From the NCBI GenBank assembly GCA_030148625.1, contig JASBTC010000456.1, positions 1-25,345 on the forward strand: a DNA stretch of 25,345 nucleotides, given 5' to 3'. The notes under the pieces are model-generated. The model made no database searches. It saw nothing but the letters and a program-made list of their open reading frames with translations, and was not told where the DNA came from. The DNA comes from Sphingobium sp. (GTDB lineage: Bacteria > Pseudomonadota > Alphaproteobacteria > Sphingomonadales > Sphingomonadaceae). Both the position numbers and the translations under genes were made by a program. Each line of letters starts with the position of its first letter. Position 1 is the first letter of the stretch. Shown here in pieces: positions 6,387 through 14,672 of the stretch.

Positions 6387-7796
6387 ATGGTGTTGGGGGG
6401 TGATGGACTGGCGATGGAGAGCGCGACGCTGACTCAGGCGTGGGAAGCTGTCCGTACAGGCCTTCGCCGGGACTGCGGCGTGCGGACGTTCGACCATTGG
6501 CTGAAGCCGATCGGTCTTGGCCGCTTCCGCGCCGCCGACGCCACGGTCGAACTCGTGCTGCCCTCTGCCTTCATGGCCCGCTGGGTCGAGTCGCATTTTG
6601 CGGAGCGGCTGACGCTTGCCTGGCGCGCGGTCGGGTGCGGCGTCCGGAGCGTCGAGATCGTCGCCGACGACGGCGAGTCGCGGCCAGTCTATGCGATGTC
6701 GGCCGAAGCGGGTGAGAGCGGTGATCAGGCCGAGCCGGAGGCTGTGCCCGAGGCTCTTGCGCCGACCGTTGCGGGCTCTCTGCTCGATCCGCGCTTCACC
6801 TTCGAGAATTTCGTGTCGGGAGATGCCAACGCGCTTGCCGCGAATGCGGCACGTACGCTCGGCGAAGGTGGCGCGGTCCTGTTCAATCCGCTCTTCATCC
6901 ATGGTGGGACCGGGCAGGGCAAGACCCACCTGATGCATGCGATCGGCCATGCGTTTCGCCGCCATAACCCTCAGGCGAACGTGCTCTACATGTCCGCCGA
7001 GAAGTTCATGGTCGAGTTCGTCTCGGCGATGCGCGCCAAGGACACGCTGGCGTTCAAGGCGCGACTCCGGTCTGCGGACCTGCTGATGATCGACGATATC
7101 CAGTTCATCGCCGGCAAGGGATCGACGCAGGAGGAGTTCCTCCACACCGTCAATGAGATCATGACGAGCGGCCGCCGGCTGGTGATCGGCGCCGATCGCT
7201 CACCCCAGGCGCTCGAAGGCATTGAGGGGCGCATCCTCTCTCGCCTGTCGATGGGGCTGGTTGCGGATATCAAGCCGGCGGATCACGCCCTGCGGCTGGC
7301 GATCCTGCAGCGCAAGGCCGCCACGGTCGAAGGCGTCGCCATTCCCGGCGAGGTCATCGAGATGCTGGCGCACCGCATCGCGAGCAACATCCGCGAGATG
7401 GAAGGCGCGCTCAACCGGGTCGTCGCCTATGGCCAGCTCAACGGCCGTCCGATCGACGTCGATTTCGCACAGGAAGTGCTGGTCGACGTACTCCAGGCCA
7501 GCCAGCGCCGGGTGACGATCGACGAAATCCAGCGCCGGGTCTGTGCGCATTTCAATATCCGCCAGAACGATATGGTCTCCGCCCGGCGCGCGCGCGCCGT
7601 CGCACGACCGCGCCAGATCGCGATGTATCTGGCGAAGCGGATGACGCCGCGCTCGCTGCCCGAGATCGGACGCAAATTCGGCGGCCGCGACCATACCACG
7701 GTGATCTACGCGGTCCGGCAGATCGAGAAGCTGCGCGAAAGCGATGCCGATATCGACAAGGACGTCCGTTCGCTGATCCGCGAACTGGAAAGCTGA
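6387..7796 (+). CDS. dnaA: Chromosomal replication initiator protein DnaA
   Basis: ATP-dependent initiator that binds DnaA boxes, melts the origin and loads DnaB. At 469 residues it is full length. The N-terminal domain I (SATLTQAWEAVRTGLRRDCG onward) is followed by a short acidic linker. The AAA+ domain has Walker A GGTGQGKTH (173-181), Walker B LLMIDDIQF and an LSRLSMGL arginine-finger region. C-terminal domain IV has the DnaA signature GRDHTTVIYA (433-442). The start is uncertain: ATG 6387 has TTAGGG about 10 bases upstream, and ATG 6414 would give a 460-residue protein starting MESATL. A long leader precedes it and it converges on the DUF4136 gene. Confidence 0.97.
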   Translation: MVLGGDGLAMESATLTQAWEAVRTGLRRDCGVRTFDHWLKPIGLGRFRAADATVELVLPSAFMARWVESHFAERLTLAWRAVGCGVRSVEIVADDGESRPVYAMSAEAGESGDQAEPEAVPEALAPTVAGSLLDPRFTFENFVSGDANALAANAARTLGEGGAVLFNPLFIHGGTGQGKTHLMHAIGHAFRRHNPQANVLYMSAEKFMVEFVSAMRAKDTLAFKARLRSADLLMIDDIQFIAGKGSTQEEFLHTVNEIMTSGRRLVIGADRSPQALEGIEGRILSRLSMGLVADIKPADHALRLAILQRKAATVEGVAIPGEVIEMLAHRIASNIREMEGALNRVVAYGQLNGRPIDVDFAQEVLVDVLQASQRRVTIDEIQRRVCAHFNIRQNDMVSARRARAVARPRQIAMYLAKRMTPRSLPEIGRKFGGRDHTTVIYAVRQIEKLRESDADIDKDVRSLIRELES

Positions 7797-7982
7797 GGCA
7801 CAATCCGTCCGCCACATCCGTGGCCCGGCCTTGAAATCCGCGTCATCGCCAGCCCTTTGACCGTCTACCAGGGCGCGCGTTCAGGATAGGCTTCGCCCCT
7901 CACCATGATGCCCGGTTTTGTAGGACAGTCTGGAGCCGGGCTTGTGACCGATCCGGCACGCGCGTCCGACATGAAAACAGAA

Positions 7983-8027
7983 AGGGCGCCATGCCGTCCC
8001 GGTTCTGCCGGGTTGGCATGGAGCCCT
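7983..8027. terminator. Large hairpin terminator between dnaA and the DUF4136 gene
   Basis: Outer 13-base arms (7983-7995 with 8015-8027, one mismatch) enclose an inner CCCGG/CCGGG stem (7998-8002 with 8008-8012). Read leftward, the stem is followed by a T-rich tract (complement of 7971-7983), so it best serves the leftward DUF4136 gene. Read rightward it is followed only by TATTTC, so it may also weakly stop dnaA transcripts. I see nothing else in 7797-8056. Confidence 0.75.
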
Positions 8028-8056
8028 ATTTCAGGTCCGGGATATGATCGGACCGA

Positions 8057-8710
8057 TCAGCTCTTTGGCGGGGGCGGAACGGTGATGCGCATCGTTTCGC
8101 CCGAATTGCCTGGGAAGCCCGTGAACATCGCCTCGACGAGGTTGGGGACGAGATAGGTCAGGTCGTCGCTGCGCGACTGGGCCTTTGCCTCGCCTTCGAA
8201 CACGCGTTCGCCGCTGCGGCGCTCGATCACCATGTCGAGATCGGCGGTATAGACCGTGTAGCTCTCGACATCGTTATAGCCATAGCCGCCGAACAGGAAC
8301 GGATCATGGAAGCCGTAGATGAAGCCGCCACGGCCCCAGCGACGATAGGGGCCCCAGTAGAAGGGGTCGCGATTCCAGCCCGAGCCATAGGCGAAGGGCG
8401 AGCTGCGGATCTTCTCGCGGCCCTTGTCGACGCCATAGTCGAGCTTGACCAGCAGGCTGGCGCTTGCCGGCGATTCGGCGCGGGCATAGCCCTGCTGGGC
8501 CAGCCGCGCTTCGACGAGGCGCGCATATTGCGCGAATTCCAGGCTATCCTGCAGCACGGGATCGCGCGCCACAATCGCGAAAGTCTGGCCCTGCGGGGCC
8601 GGCATCTGCTGGAAACGGGTGACGTTGGAGGTGAGCCCGGTGGCGCAGCCGCCGAGCGCAAGCAGAGCGATCGGTGCAGCCGCCAACGCGATTTTACGGA
8701 CGATAGACAT
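8057..8710 (-). CDS. DUF4136-like outer-membrane or periplasmic lipoprotein
   Basis: A 217-residue exported protein. A charged N-terminus and hydrophobic core end in a lipobox, LALGGC, with Cys21 as the lipidated residue. The rest resembles DUF4136 lipoproteins: an FAIVARDP-like strand, a Tyr/Gly/Trp/Phe-rich middle (about 115-150, with WGPYRRWGRGG and FGGYGYND) and a C-terminal VPNLVEAMFTGFPGNSGE. The function of the family is unknown. I place the start at ATG 8710, with AAGG upstream and a proper signal peptide directly after. An in-frame start at 8737 would put extra charged residues before it. It is transcribed alone, ending at the hairpin at 7983-8027. Confidence 0.8.
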   Translation of the reverse strand: MSIVRKIALAAAPIALLALGGCATGLTSNVTRFQQMPAPQGQTFAIVARDPVLQDSLEFAQYARLVEARLAQQGYARAESPASASLLVKLDYGVDKGREKIRSSPFAYGSGWNRDPFYWGPYRRWGRGGFIYGFHDPFLFGGYGYNDVESYTVYTADLDMVIERRSGERVFEGEAKAQSRSDDLTYLVPNLVEAMFTGFPGNSGETMRITVPPPPKS

Positions 8711-8728
8711 GACCTTGACCCTTCGGGG

Positions 8729-8770
8729 TGAAACCATTCAATGTTTCAGTGACGTAGACGTTTATGTCAA
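8729..8770 (-). promoter_or_regulatory. Possible promoter and inverted repeat upstream of the DUF4136 gene
   Basis: On the minus strand a perfect TTGACA (8770-8765) is followed, after about 18 bases, by a weak AAACAT. Just beyond lies an interrupted inverted repeat, TGAAAC/GTTTCA (8729-8734 with 8743-8748). It could be an operator or an early leader hairpin. Both readings are tentative. Confidence 0.3.
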
Positions 8771-8859
8771 ACCGCATGAATAGCAATTGAACGCACAGCC
8801 CGTCGATGGGGTTGCACGGTTCGTCCGTGCCTGACCGGGCCGATGCAACGCGTGTCCGT

Positions 8860-9858
8860 TCACCTGCCCCTGACCAGTCCTAGCGCGTCATACGCGGCAT
8901 CGAGCGTCGGTTGGGCAAGCGTCCGGGCCTTTTTCGCGCCGAGCGAAAGATAGGCGTCGAGCTGAGCGGGATCGGCGCGCAATTCATTGTAGCGCGCGGT
9001 GATCGGGCCGAGCACGGACACCATCAGATCGGCCAGCGCCGGCTTGAACCGGCCGAAGCCCTGGCCGGCATAATCGGCGAGTACGGCCTCGGGCGTCGTG
9101 TCGGCCAGCGTGGCATAGATATTGACCAGGTTGCGGGCTTCCGGGCGTTCCGCCAGTGCGGCCTCATTGTCGGGCAACGGCTCGGGATCGGTCTTGGCCT
9201 TGCGGACCTTCTGCGCGATCATGTCGGTGTCGTCGGCCAGGTTGATCCTGCTCATGTCCGACGGATCGGACTTGGACATCTTGGCCGTGCCGTCGCGCAG
9301 CGACATGATCCGCGCCGCGGTCTTGGGAATATAGGCGTCGGGGATGGTGAAGACCTCGCGCCCGAAATCCTGGTTGAACTTGATCGCGATGTCGCGCGTC
9401 AGCTCCAGATGCTGGCGCTGATCCTCGCCCACGGGCACATGGGTCGATTGATAAAGCAGGATGTCGGCCGCCTGGAGCACGGGATAGACGTAGAGTGCGG
9501 CGCTCGCGCTGTCGCGATTCTTGCCCGATTTCTCCTTGAACTGGGTCATGCGGTTGAGCCAGCCGATCCGCGCGGTGCCGTTGAGCAGCCAGGCGAGTTC
9601 GGGGTGCGCGGGCACCTGCGCCTGGTTGAACAGAGTCGAGCGCTTGGGGTCGATGCCCGACGCGATCAGCGCCGCCGCCATGTCGCGCGTGTTGCGCGTC
9701 AGTTCGGCGGGATCGTTGTAGATCGAGATCGCGTGGAGATCGGCGAGGAAATAGAGGCAGTCCGCCTCGTCCTGCATCTTCACCCAATTCTTGATCGCGC
9801 CCAGATAATTGCCGAGGTGGAGGTTTCCGGTGGTCTGGATTCCCGAAAGGACGCGCAT
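8860..9858 (-). CDS. trpS: Tryptophan-tRNA ligase
   Basis: Class I aminoacyl-tRNA synthetase that charges tRNA(Trp). From ATG 9858 it has 332 residues, normal for the bacterial enzyme. It shows the HIGH-equivalent [10 protein letters not shown] (11-20), the [17 protein letters not shown] block (131-147) and KMSKSDP (193-199). The open frame continues upstream, but that part is the murJ 3' end in another frame. The trpS start overlaps the murJ stop by one base (TGATG), so coupling is likely. Confidence 0.96.
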   Translation of the reverse strand: MRVLSGIQTTGNLHLGNYLGAIKNWVKMQDEADCLYFLADLHAISIYNDPAELTRNTRDMAAALIASGIDPKRSTLFNQAQVPAHPELAWLLNGTARIGWLNRMTQFKEKSGKNRDSASAALYVYPVLQAADILLYQSTHVPVGEDQRQHLELTRDIAIKFNQDFGREVFTIPDAYIPKTAARIMSLRDGTAKMSKSDPSDMSRINLADDTDMIAQKVRKAKTDPEPLPDNEAALAERPEARNLVNIYATLADTTPEAVLADYAGQGFGRFKPALADLMVSVLGPITARYNELRADPAQLDAYLSLGAKKARTLAQPTLDAAYDALGLVRGR

Positions 9859-11414
9859 CAGACAGCTTTCTTCTTGCGGAGGAGAACGAGGATCGCGTTG
9901 CGATCGATACCGCCGACCGCGAAGGCGGTGACGAAATAGACGAGGCCGCCGACGCCGCACAGGCCGATGACGCCGATGAGGCGCTGAACGACCGATCCGG
10001 CGAACCAGTCCTGCAACAGCATGCGCATGCCCCACAACGCCGCCGCCATGATCGCGCCCGCCAGCAATTGCCGGGCGATGCGGCTCCACAGCCAGCCTTC
10101 GATGCGGAAGTGGCCCCGGCGGCTGAGGATCGCGTAGAGCATGATCGCATTGAGCCAGGAACAGCCCGAAATCGCCATGGCGAGACCGTAGATGCCAAAG
10201 GGTGGGATCAGCGCGAAATTGAGCACCACATTCGCGACGAGCACGATCACCGCTGTCTTGACCGGAGTCTTGGTATCGCCGCGTGCATAGAAGCCGGGCG
10301 TGATGACCTTGACCAGGACATAGGCGGGCAAGCCCGATGCGATGAGCGCGAGCACGTTGCCGGTGATCATCGCGTCATGGGCGGTGAAGCGGCCGCCCTG
10401 GAACAGGGCCGCAACCAGCGCCGGCGCCACGACGCCGAGCGCGATGGCGGCGGGCAGACACAGCAGCATCGAAAGATCGACTGCCTGACCCTGGACCTTG
10501 GCCGCCTCTCCGGGATTGCCCTGGCTGATGAAGCGGCTGATATGCGGCAGGATCGCGGTGCCCAGCGCAGTGCCGATCACCGACAAAGGCAGCTGGTTCA
10601 GGCGGTCCGAATAGTTGAGATAGCTCATCGAACCTTCGGGAAGCCGGGTGGCGAAGAAGGTGTCGATAAGCTGGCTGATCTGATAGACGCCCGCGCCAAG
10701 CGTCGCGGGGATCACCACGACGAAGAATTGCCGTACATCGGGCGTCATCCGCGGCTTGCGCAATGTCAGCGAAACGCCCGCCTTGCGCGCGCCATGCCAC
10801 AGCAGGATGAGCTGGAGCACGCCGCCCACGGTGACGCCGACCGCAAGCGCGGTGGCGCTGCGTACCCCGCCGGTCGGGACGATGAGCAGTGCGATCAGCA
10901 TCGCGACGTTGAGCAATGCCGGCGCGAAGGCGGCGGCCGCGAATTTCGTCAGCGAATTGAGGATGCCCGAAAAGAAGGACACCAGGCTGATCAGCAGCAG
11001 ATAGGGGAAGGTGATCCGGCTGAGGAACACGGTGAGCGCGAATTTCTCGGGTTCGTCGGCATAGCCCGACGCGATCGCCCAGACGAACAGCGGCATCGCC
11101 ACTTCGAAGACGAGCGTGAAGACGAGCAGAGCGGGAACGAAGAAGGCCAGCACCTCCTCGGAGAAGCGCTTGGCGTCCGCCATGCCGCCGGGTCCGTGGA
11201 AGCGCTGACTGAACAGCGGCACGAAACCGGCGGAAAAGGCGCCTTCGCCGAACAGGCGGCGAAAGGTGTTGGGCAGGCGGAATGCCACCAGGAACGCGTC
11301 GGCTGCGCCGCTCGCGCCCATGATGCGCGACATCAGCATTTCGCGCGCGAAGCCGAAGACGCGACTGACCATGGTCAGTCCGCCGATGGTGCCCATCGAT
11401 TTGAGGAGGTTCAC
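9858..11414 (-). CDS. murJ: Lipid II flippase MurJ
   Basis: Inner-membrane MOP-superfamily transporter that moves lipid II to the periplasmic face for peptidoglycan synthesis. The 518 residues consist mostly of hydrophobic helices (about 13-14). The N-terminal family signature is visible: [26 protein letters not shown] and [18 protein letters not shown]. The start is GTG 11414, supported by a strong GGAGGA about 6-7 bases upstream and by the standard [12 protein letters not shown] beginning. It follows secB by 24 bases and overlaps trpS by one base, giving a secB-murJ-trpS unit. Confidence 0.96.
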   Translation of the reverse strand: MNLLKSMGTIGGLTMVSRVFGFAREMLMSRIMGASGAADAFLVAFRLPNTFRRLFGEGAFSAGFVPLFSQRFHGPGGMADAKRFSEEVLAFFVPALLVFTLVFEVAMPLFVWAIASGYADEPEKFALTVFLSRITFPYLLLISLVSFFSGILNSLTKFAAAAFAPALLNVAMLIALLIVPTGGVRSATALAVGVTVGGVLQLILLWHGARKAGVSLTLRKPRMTPDVRQFFVVVIPATLGAGVYQISQLIDTFFATRLPEGSMSYLNYSDRLNQLPLSVIGTALGTAILPHISRFISQGNPGEAAKVQGQAVDLSMLLCLPAAIALGVVAPALVAALFQGGRFTAHDAMITGNVLALIASGLPAYVLVKVITPGFYARGDTKTPVKTAVIVLVANVVLNFALIPPFGIYGLAMAISGCSWLNAIMLYAILSRRGHFRIEGWLWSRIARQLLAGAIMAAALWGMRMLLQDWFAGSVVQRLIGVIGLCGVGGLVYFVTAFAVGGIDRNAILVLLRKKKAV

Positions 11415-11438
11415 GTCACGCTCCTCCCATGACCCGGA

Positions 11439-11951
11439 TCAGGCCTGGCCGCCGGTTTCCACGGTGGCGAGATCGCTCTGTGCCTGGATCTGGCTCAGAT
11501 AGAGACCGCCAAAGTCGATCGGCTCCAGCATCAGCGGCGGGAAGCCGCCGTCGCGCACCGCGTCCGCCAGGATCCGGCGGGCGAAGGGGAACAGGATCCG
11601 CGGCGCTTCGGCAAGCAGGAAGGGCTGAAGCTGATCCTCGGGAATGTTGCGCAGTCCGAAGAGCCCGGCATAGGACAATTCGACCTGGAAGGCGACCTGT
11701 CCGTCCTCGGCTTCGGCGCGCGCATCGATCTTGAGCACGACCTCATGGACGTCCTCACCGACCTGATTGGCGCCGATGTTGAACTGGATGTCGATCTTGG
11801 GCTGGCCCGCCCACTGATAGACTGCGGGCGAATTGGGATTCTCGAACGAGAAATCCTTCACATATTGCGAAATGACGCCGACCTGGGGGAGGGTGTCCTC
11901 GCCGTTCGCCAACGGCTCGTTCGGGATCGTCGCGCCTTCTTCTTCGGCCAT
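11439..11951 (-). CDS. secB: Protein-export chaperone SecB
   Basis: Tetrameric cytoplasmic chaperone that keeps preproteins unfolded and hands them to SecA. The 170 residues include the family core: VISQYVKDFSFENPNSP (about 26-42), IDIQFNIGANQ, LSYAGLFGLRN and FLLAEAPRILFPFARRI. The C-terminal region GGFPPLMLEPIDFGGLY is also typical. It is divergent from the Tim44-like gene, with 161 bases between them, and leads the murJ-trpS unit. Neighbouring secB and a Tim44-like gene is a recurrent alphaproteobacterial arrangement. Confidence 0.96.
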   Translation of the reverse strand: MAEEEGATIPNEPLANGEDTLPQVGVISQYVKDFSFENPNSPAVYQWAGQPKIDIQFNIGANQVGEDVHEVVLKIDARAEAEDGQVAFQVELSYAGLFGLRNIPEDQLQPFLLAEAPRILFPFARRILADAVRDGGFPPLMLEPIDFGGLYLSQIQAQSDLATVETGGQA

Positions 11952-12056
11952 GTCCGGATTTGTCCTCGATACCTTGAAAAGATGCCGCGCGCGCTAGCAG
12001 GCGCTGCCGGGAAGGGCAATGCCGGGCGGTGCGGAACACACTTCTCAGTCGACGAT

Positions 12057-12085
12057 TTGAAACGCGCGCGTCATGCGCCTATGTA
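12057..12085 (+). promoter_or_regulatory. Possible promoter of the timA operon
   Basis: TTGAAA (12057-12062), a 17-base spacer, then TATGTA (12080-12085). A transcript starting about 7 bases later would have a leader of about 20 bases with GGAGG correctly placed before the GTG start at 12113. The -10 matches only 3 of 6, so this is tentative. Confidence 0.4.
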
Positions 12086-12112
12086 GGGTGTTGACGCGCG
12101 ATCGGAGGTTTT

Positions 12113-12766
12113 GTGGTAACGGTTGTCATTCTTGCCTTGGTAACGCTCTTCCTGGCTTTCCGGCTCTATGCCGTGTTGGGCAAGCGCACTGGCCATGAGC
12201 AGCAGCCGCTGCCGCGCACCGCGGACGAGCGCATCGCCCCGGCACGGGCCAATGCGCCCGTTCCCGACATCAGCCCCGAAGCCCGCGTTGTGGGCGATCC
12301 CGCTGTCGGCCCCGCCGCGATCCGTGGTGTCCGCGCGATCGCCGCGCTCGATTCCCAGTTCGAACCCACCCGTTTCGTCGAAGGTGCCAAGGCGGCCTAT
12401 CGCATGGTGCTGGAGGCCTATTGGTCGGGCGATGAAGAGACTCTCGGCGAGCTTGTCGGCGACGACGTCCGGGCCGCTTTTGCGGAAGCGATCGCCGATC
12501 GCAAGGCGGCGGGCCAGGTGCTCGACAATCGCCTGGTCCTGATCGAGAACGCAATAATCTCGGACGCAGAGGTTCAGGGGCAGACCGCCTCCGTTACCGT
12601 ACGCTTCGATGCCGACATCGCTGCGGTGACGCGCGATCTCGACGGCAACGTCATCGCCGGATCGCTGAGCGACGCCGTTCCCACGCACGATGTCTGGACG
12701 TTCAGCCGCAACCTGCGTTCGAACGATCCCAACTGGATCCTGACCGACACCGACGAGGCCGCCTGA
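12113..12766 (+). CDS. Tim44-like (TimA) membrane-associated adaptor protein
   Basis: A 217-residue protein with one N-terminal membrane helix (about 2-18) and a Tim44/MBA1-type C-terminal domain (about 85-212, with FVEGAKAAYRMVLEAYWSGD and WTFSRNL). Bacterial Tim44-like proteins (TimA in Caulobacter) are membrane-associated relatives of the mitochondrial import motor subunit. Their bacterial role is not settled, and roles in membrane protein handling have been proposed. The start is GTG 12113 with GGAGG 5 bases upstream. mltA begins 2 bases after its stop. The neighbouring secB suggests a link to export, but this is inference. Confidence 0.88.
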   Translation: MVTVVILALVTLFLAFRLYAVLGKRTGHEQQPLPRTADERIAPARANAPVPDISPEARVVGDPAVGPAAIRGVRAIAALDSQFEPTRFVEGAKAAYRMVLEAYWSGDEETLGELVGDDVRAAFAEAIADRKAAGQVLDNRLVLIENAIISDAEVQGQTASVTVRFDADIAAVTRDLDGNVIAGSLSDAVPTHDVWTFSRNLRSNDPNWILTDTDEAA

Positions 12767-12768
12767 TC

Positions 12769-14070
12769 ATGGCGATATGGCGGGGGACGGCGATACTCGC
12801 CGTATTGACGCTGGCTGCCTGCTCGGGGGCCATCGTGCCGCCGTCGGCGAATGCGCCGGCGCGGCCGCAATCGAACCGCCCTGTCCAGTCCGGAACGCAA
12901 GCTCAGCCGGAGCGGGCGGCGCGGCCGCAGCCCGCGACGCCGATTGCGGCGATGCCCGCAGCGCCGCCGCCCGCCGATGCCGCCAATGCGCGCAGCCAGG
13001 GTGTCGTTGCCGGTACCCCCATCGCCAAGCTCGAGATCGGAGAAGCCCAGGCGCGTCGTGCGCTCGCCGCCTTCCGTATCTCGTGCCCGTCCGTCCAGCG
13101 GCGGACCGATGCGAGCGGACTGACCCGCGGCAGTGACTGGGCGCCCGCTTGCGCGGCGGCCACGGGCTGGTCGAACAACGACGCCGCCAGTTTCTTTCGC
13201 CGCTATTTCGAGACGGTACAGGTCGGCACAGGTGCTGCCCATGCCACCGGCTATTTCGAGCCGGAGATTCGCGGATCACGCGAAAAGCGGTCGGGATATG
13301 AAGTGCCGGTCTATCGCCGTCCGGCCGATCTGATCGACGTCGATCTCAGCCTGTTCAACGAGGCGCTGAAGGGCAAGCGTATCCGCGGACGCGTCGACCG
13401 CAATGCGTTCGTTCCCTATTATGACCGCACCCAGATCGAGGAAGGCGCACTGGCTGGCCGGGGCCTGGAGATCGCCTGGGCCGCCGATCCCGTCGAATTC
13501 TTCTTTCTCCAGATCCAGGGATCCGGCCGGCTGCTCCTGCCCGATGGCGGCGTGATGCGCATCGGTTACGACAATCAGAACGGGCGCGATTATACCGGGA
13601 TCGGCAAGCTGCTGATCGACCGGGGCGAGATCCCGCGCGGCCAGGGATCGATGCAGGGCATCATGGCCTATCTGCGCGCCGACCCGGCCAAGGGGCAGGC
13701 GGCGATGCGCGAGAATAAGAGTTTCGTCTTTTTCCGCGAACTGACCGGTCCCGGACCGCTCGGCGCGATGGGTCTTCCGGTGAGCGGGCGTGCGAGCGTG
13801 GCTGCCGATCCCGCCTATGTGCCTTTGGGCGCCCCCGTTTTCCTTTCGCTCGATCGCGCGGAAACCGCGGGTATCTGGGTGGCGCAGGATACGGGCGGCG
13901 CGATCAAGGGCGCCAATCGCATCGATACATTCTGGGGTGCGGGTGCCGAAGCGCGGGCGATCGCGGGCGGCATGTCCGGCCGGGGGACCGCGTTCCTGCT
14001 GCTGCCCGTCGGCACGCTGGCGCGGCTTGCGGAGGCGGCACCCGGTGGCGGGACGGCGGCTCGGCGCTGA
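12769..14070 (+). CDS. mltA: Membrane-bound lytic murein transglycosylase A
   Basis: Lipoprotein that cleaves peptidoglycan glycan strands with formation of 1,6-anhydro-MurNAc. The 433 residues begin with a signal peptide and lipobox LAAC (Cys18), then a long Pro/Ala-rich linker (about 20-90). The MltA domain follows (ATGYFEPEIRGSR, FFFLQIQGSGRLLLPDG), then the 3D domain with QDTGGAIKGANRIDTFWG, where Asp374 fits the catalytic Asp. It starts 2 bases after timA, and its last 26 bases overlap the start of the Smr gene, so the three genes form one unit. Confidence 0.95.
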   Translation: MAIWRGTAILAVLTLAACSGAIVPPSANAPARPQSNRPVQSGTQAQPERAARPQPATPIAAMPAAPPPADAANARSQGVVAGTPIAKLEIGEAQARRALAAFRISCPSVQRRTDASGLTRGSDWAPACAAATGWSNNDAASFFRRYFETVQVGTGAAHATGYFEPEIRGSREKRSGYEVPVYRRPADLIDVDLSLFNEALKGKRIRGRVDRNAFVPYYDRTQIEEGALAGRGLEIAWAADPVEFFFLQIQGSGRLLLPDGGVMRIGYDNQNGRDYTGIGKLLIDRGEIPRGQGSMQGIMAYLRADPAKGQAAMRENKSFVFFRELTGPGPLGAMGLPVSGRASVAADPAYVPLGAPVFLSLDRAETAGIWVAQDTGGAIKGANRIDTFWGAGAEARAIAGGMSGRGTAFLLLPVGTLARLAEAAPGGGTAARR

Positions 14071-14587
14071 CGAGCGCGCGCTCTGGGCGCGCGTGATCGC
14101 CAGCGTAACGCCGCTCGATGGGCGGCCGGCACCCGTTCGTCCGCTCGATCCGCCGGTTCATCCGGCGCCGGACCGTCCGAAACCGACGCCTGCGGCAGTC
14201 GCCAAATCTCCCTCCATCAAGGATGCGCGCACCGCACCAGCCGCCAACACGCTGGACGGCGGCTGGGATCGACGGCTGCAACGCGGTGTGGTGGATCCCG
14301 AGATGACGGTGGACCTGCACGGTCACACGCTCGATTCTGCGTGGCGATTGCTCGATACGAGCCTGGCACGCGCGGTTTCGCGCGGAACCCGGATGATCCT
14401 GCTGGTGACGGGCAAGCCGCCGCGCGGCGACCGGCGCGGCCGCGGTGCGATCCGGGGAGCGGTAGGCGACTGGCTGGCATCGTCGCGCCATGCCGACCGC
14501 ATTGCCGCGATCCGGAACGCGCATCCCCGCCATGGCGGAAACGGGGCGCTCTACATCATCCTGAAACGCGACAGAACGACATCGTAA
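14045..14587 (+). CDS. Smr-domain protein
   Basis: A 180-residue protein with a C-terminal small MutS-related (Smr) domain. Visible motifs are VDLHGHTLDSAW (89-100, with the DLHG motif), VTGKPPRGDRRGRGAIRG (121-138) and a terminal GALYIILKR. Smr domains act as nucleases or nucleic-acid binders in several families; the substrate of this stand-alone group is not established. I choose GTG 14045, which lies inside the mltA 3' end with GGAGG (14031-14035) 9 bases upstream. The open frame to 13790 is mltA sequence in another frame. The first 75 residues are Pro/Arg-rich and probably disordered. Confidence 0.88.
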   Translation: MAGRRLGADERALWARVIASVTPLDGRPAPVRPLDPPVHPAPDRPKPTPAAVAKSPSIKDARTAPAANTLDGGWDRRLQRGVVDPEMTVDLHGHTLDSAWRLLDTSLARAVSRGTRMILLVTGKPPRGDRRGRGAIRGAVGDWLASSRHADRIAAIRNAHPRHGGNGALYIILKRDRTTS

Positions 14588-14672
14588 AGCCAATCTTTAC
14601 GGAGTCGTGACAAGAAACATTAATCCAATTCGCTGGATTGGAGGTTTCGGTGTCACCTGCCGCGGGAGCATG

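Noticed and set aside
8811..8850. Terminator after trpS
   Set aside because: Short GC inverted repeats (GCACGG/CCGTGC) are present, but there is no T tract in the leftward direction.
9859..10089. N-terminal extension of trpS to 409 residues
   Set aside because: The extra part is the murJ 3' end in another frame. The real TrpS start [11 protein letters not shown] is at 9858.
10068..11432. 454-codon open frame antisense to murJ
   Set aside because: Same reasoning: it mirrors murJ and encodes a charged, motif-free sequence.
13790..14044. Longer start for the Smr-domain gene
   Set aside because: This stretch encodes the MltA 3D domain in another frame; GTG 14045 with GGAGG upstream fits better.
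14584..14600. Intrinsic terminator after the Smr gene
   Set aside because: The inverted repeat has only 6-base, AT-rich arms and no T run after it.
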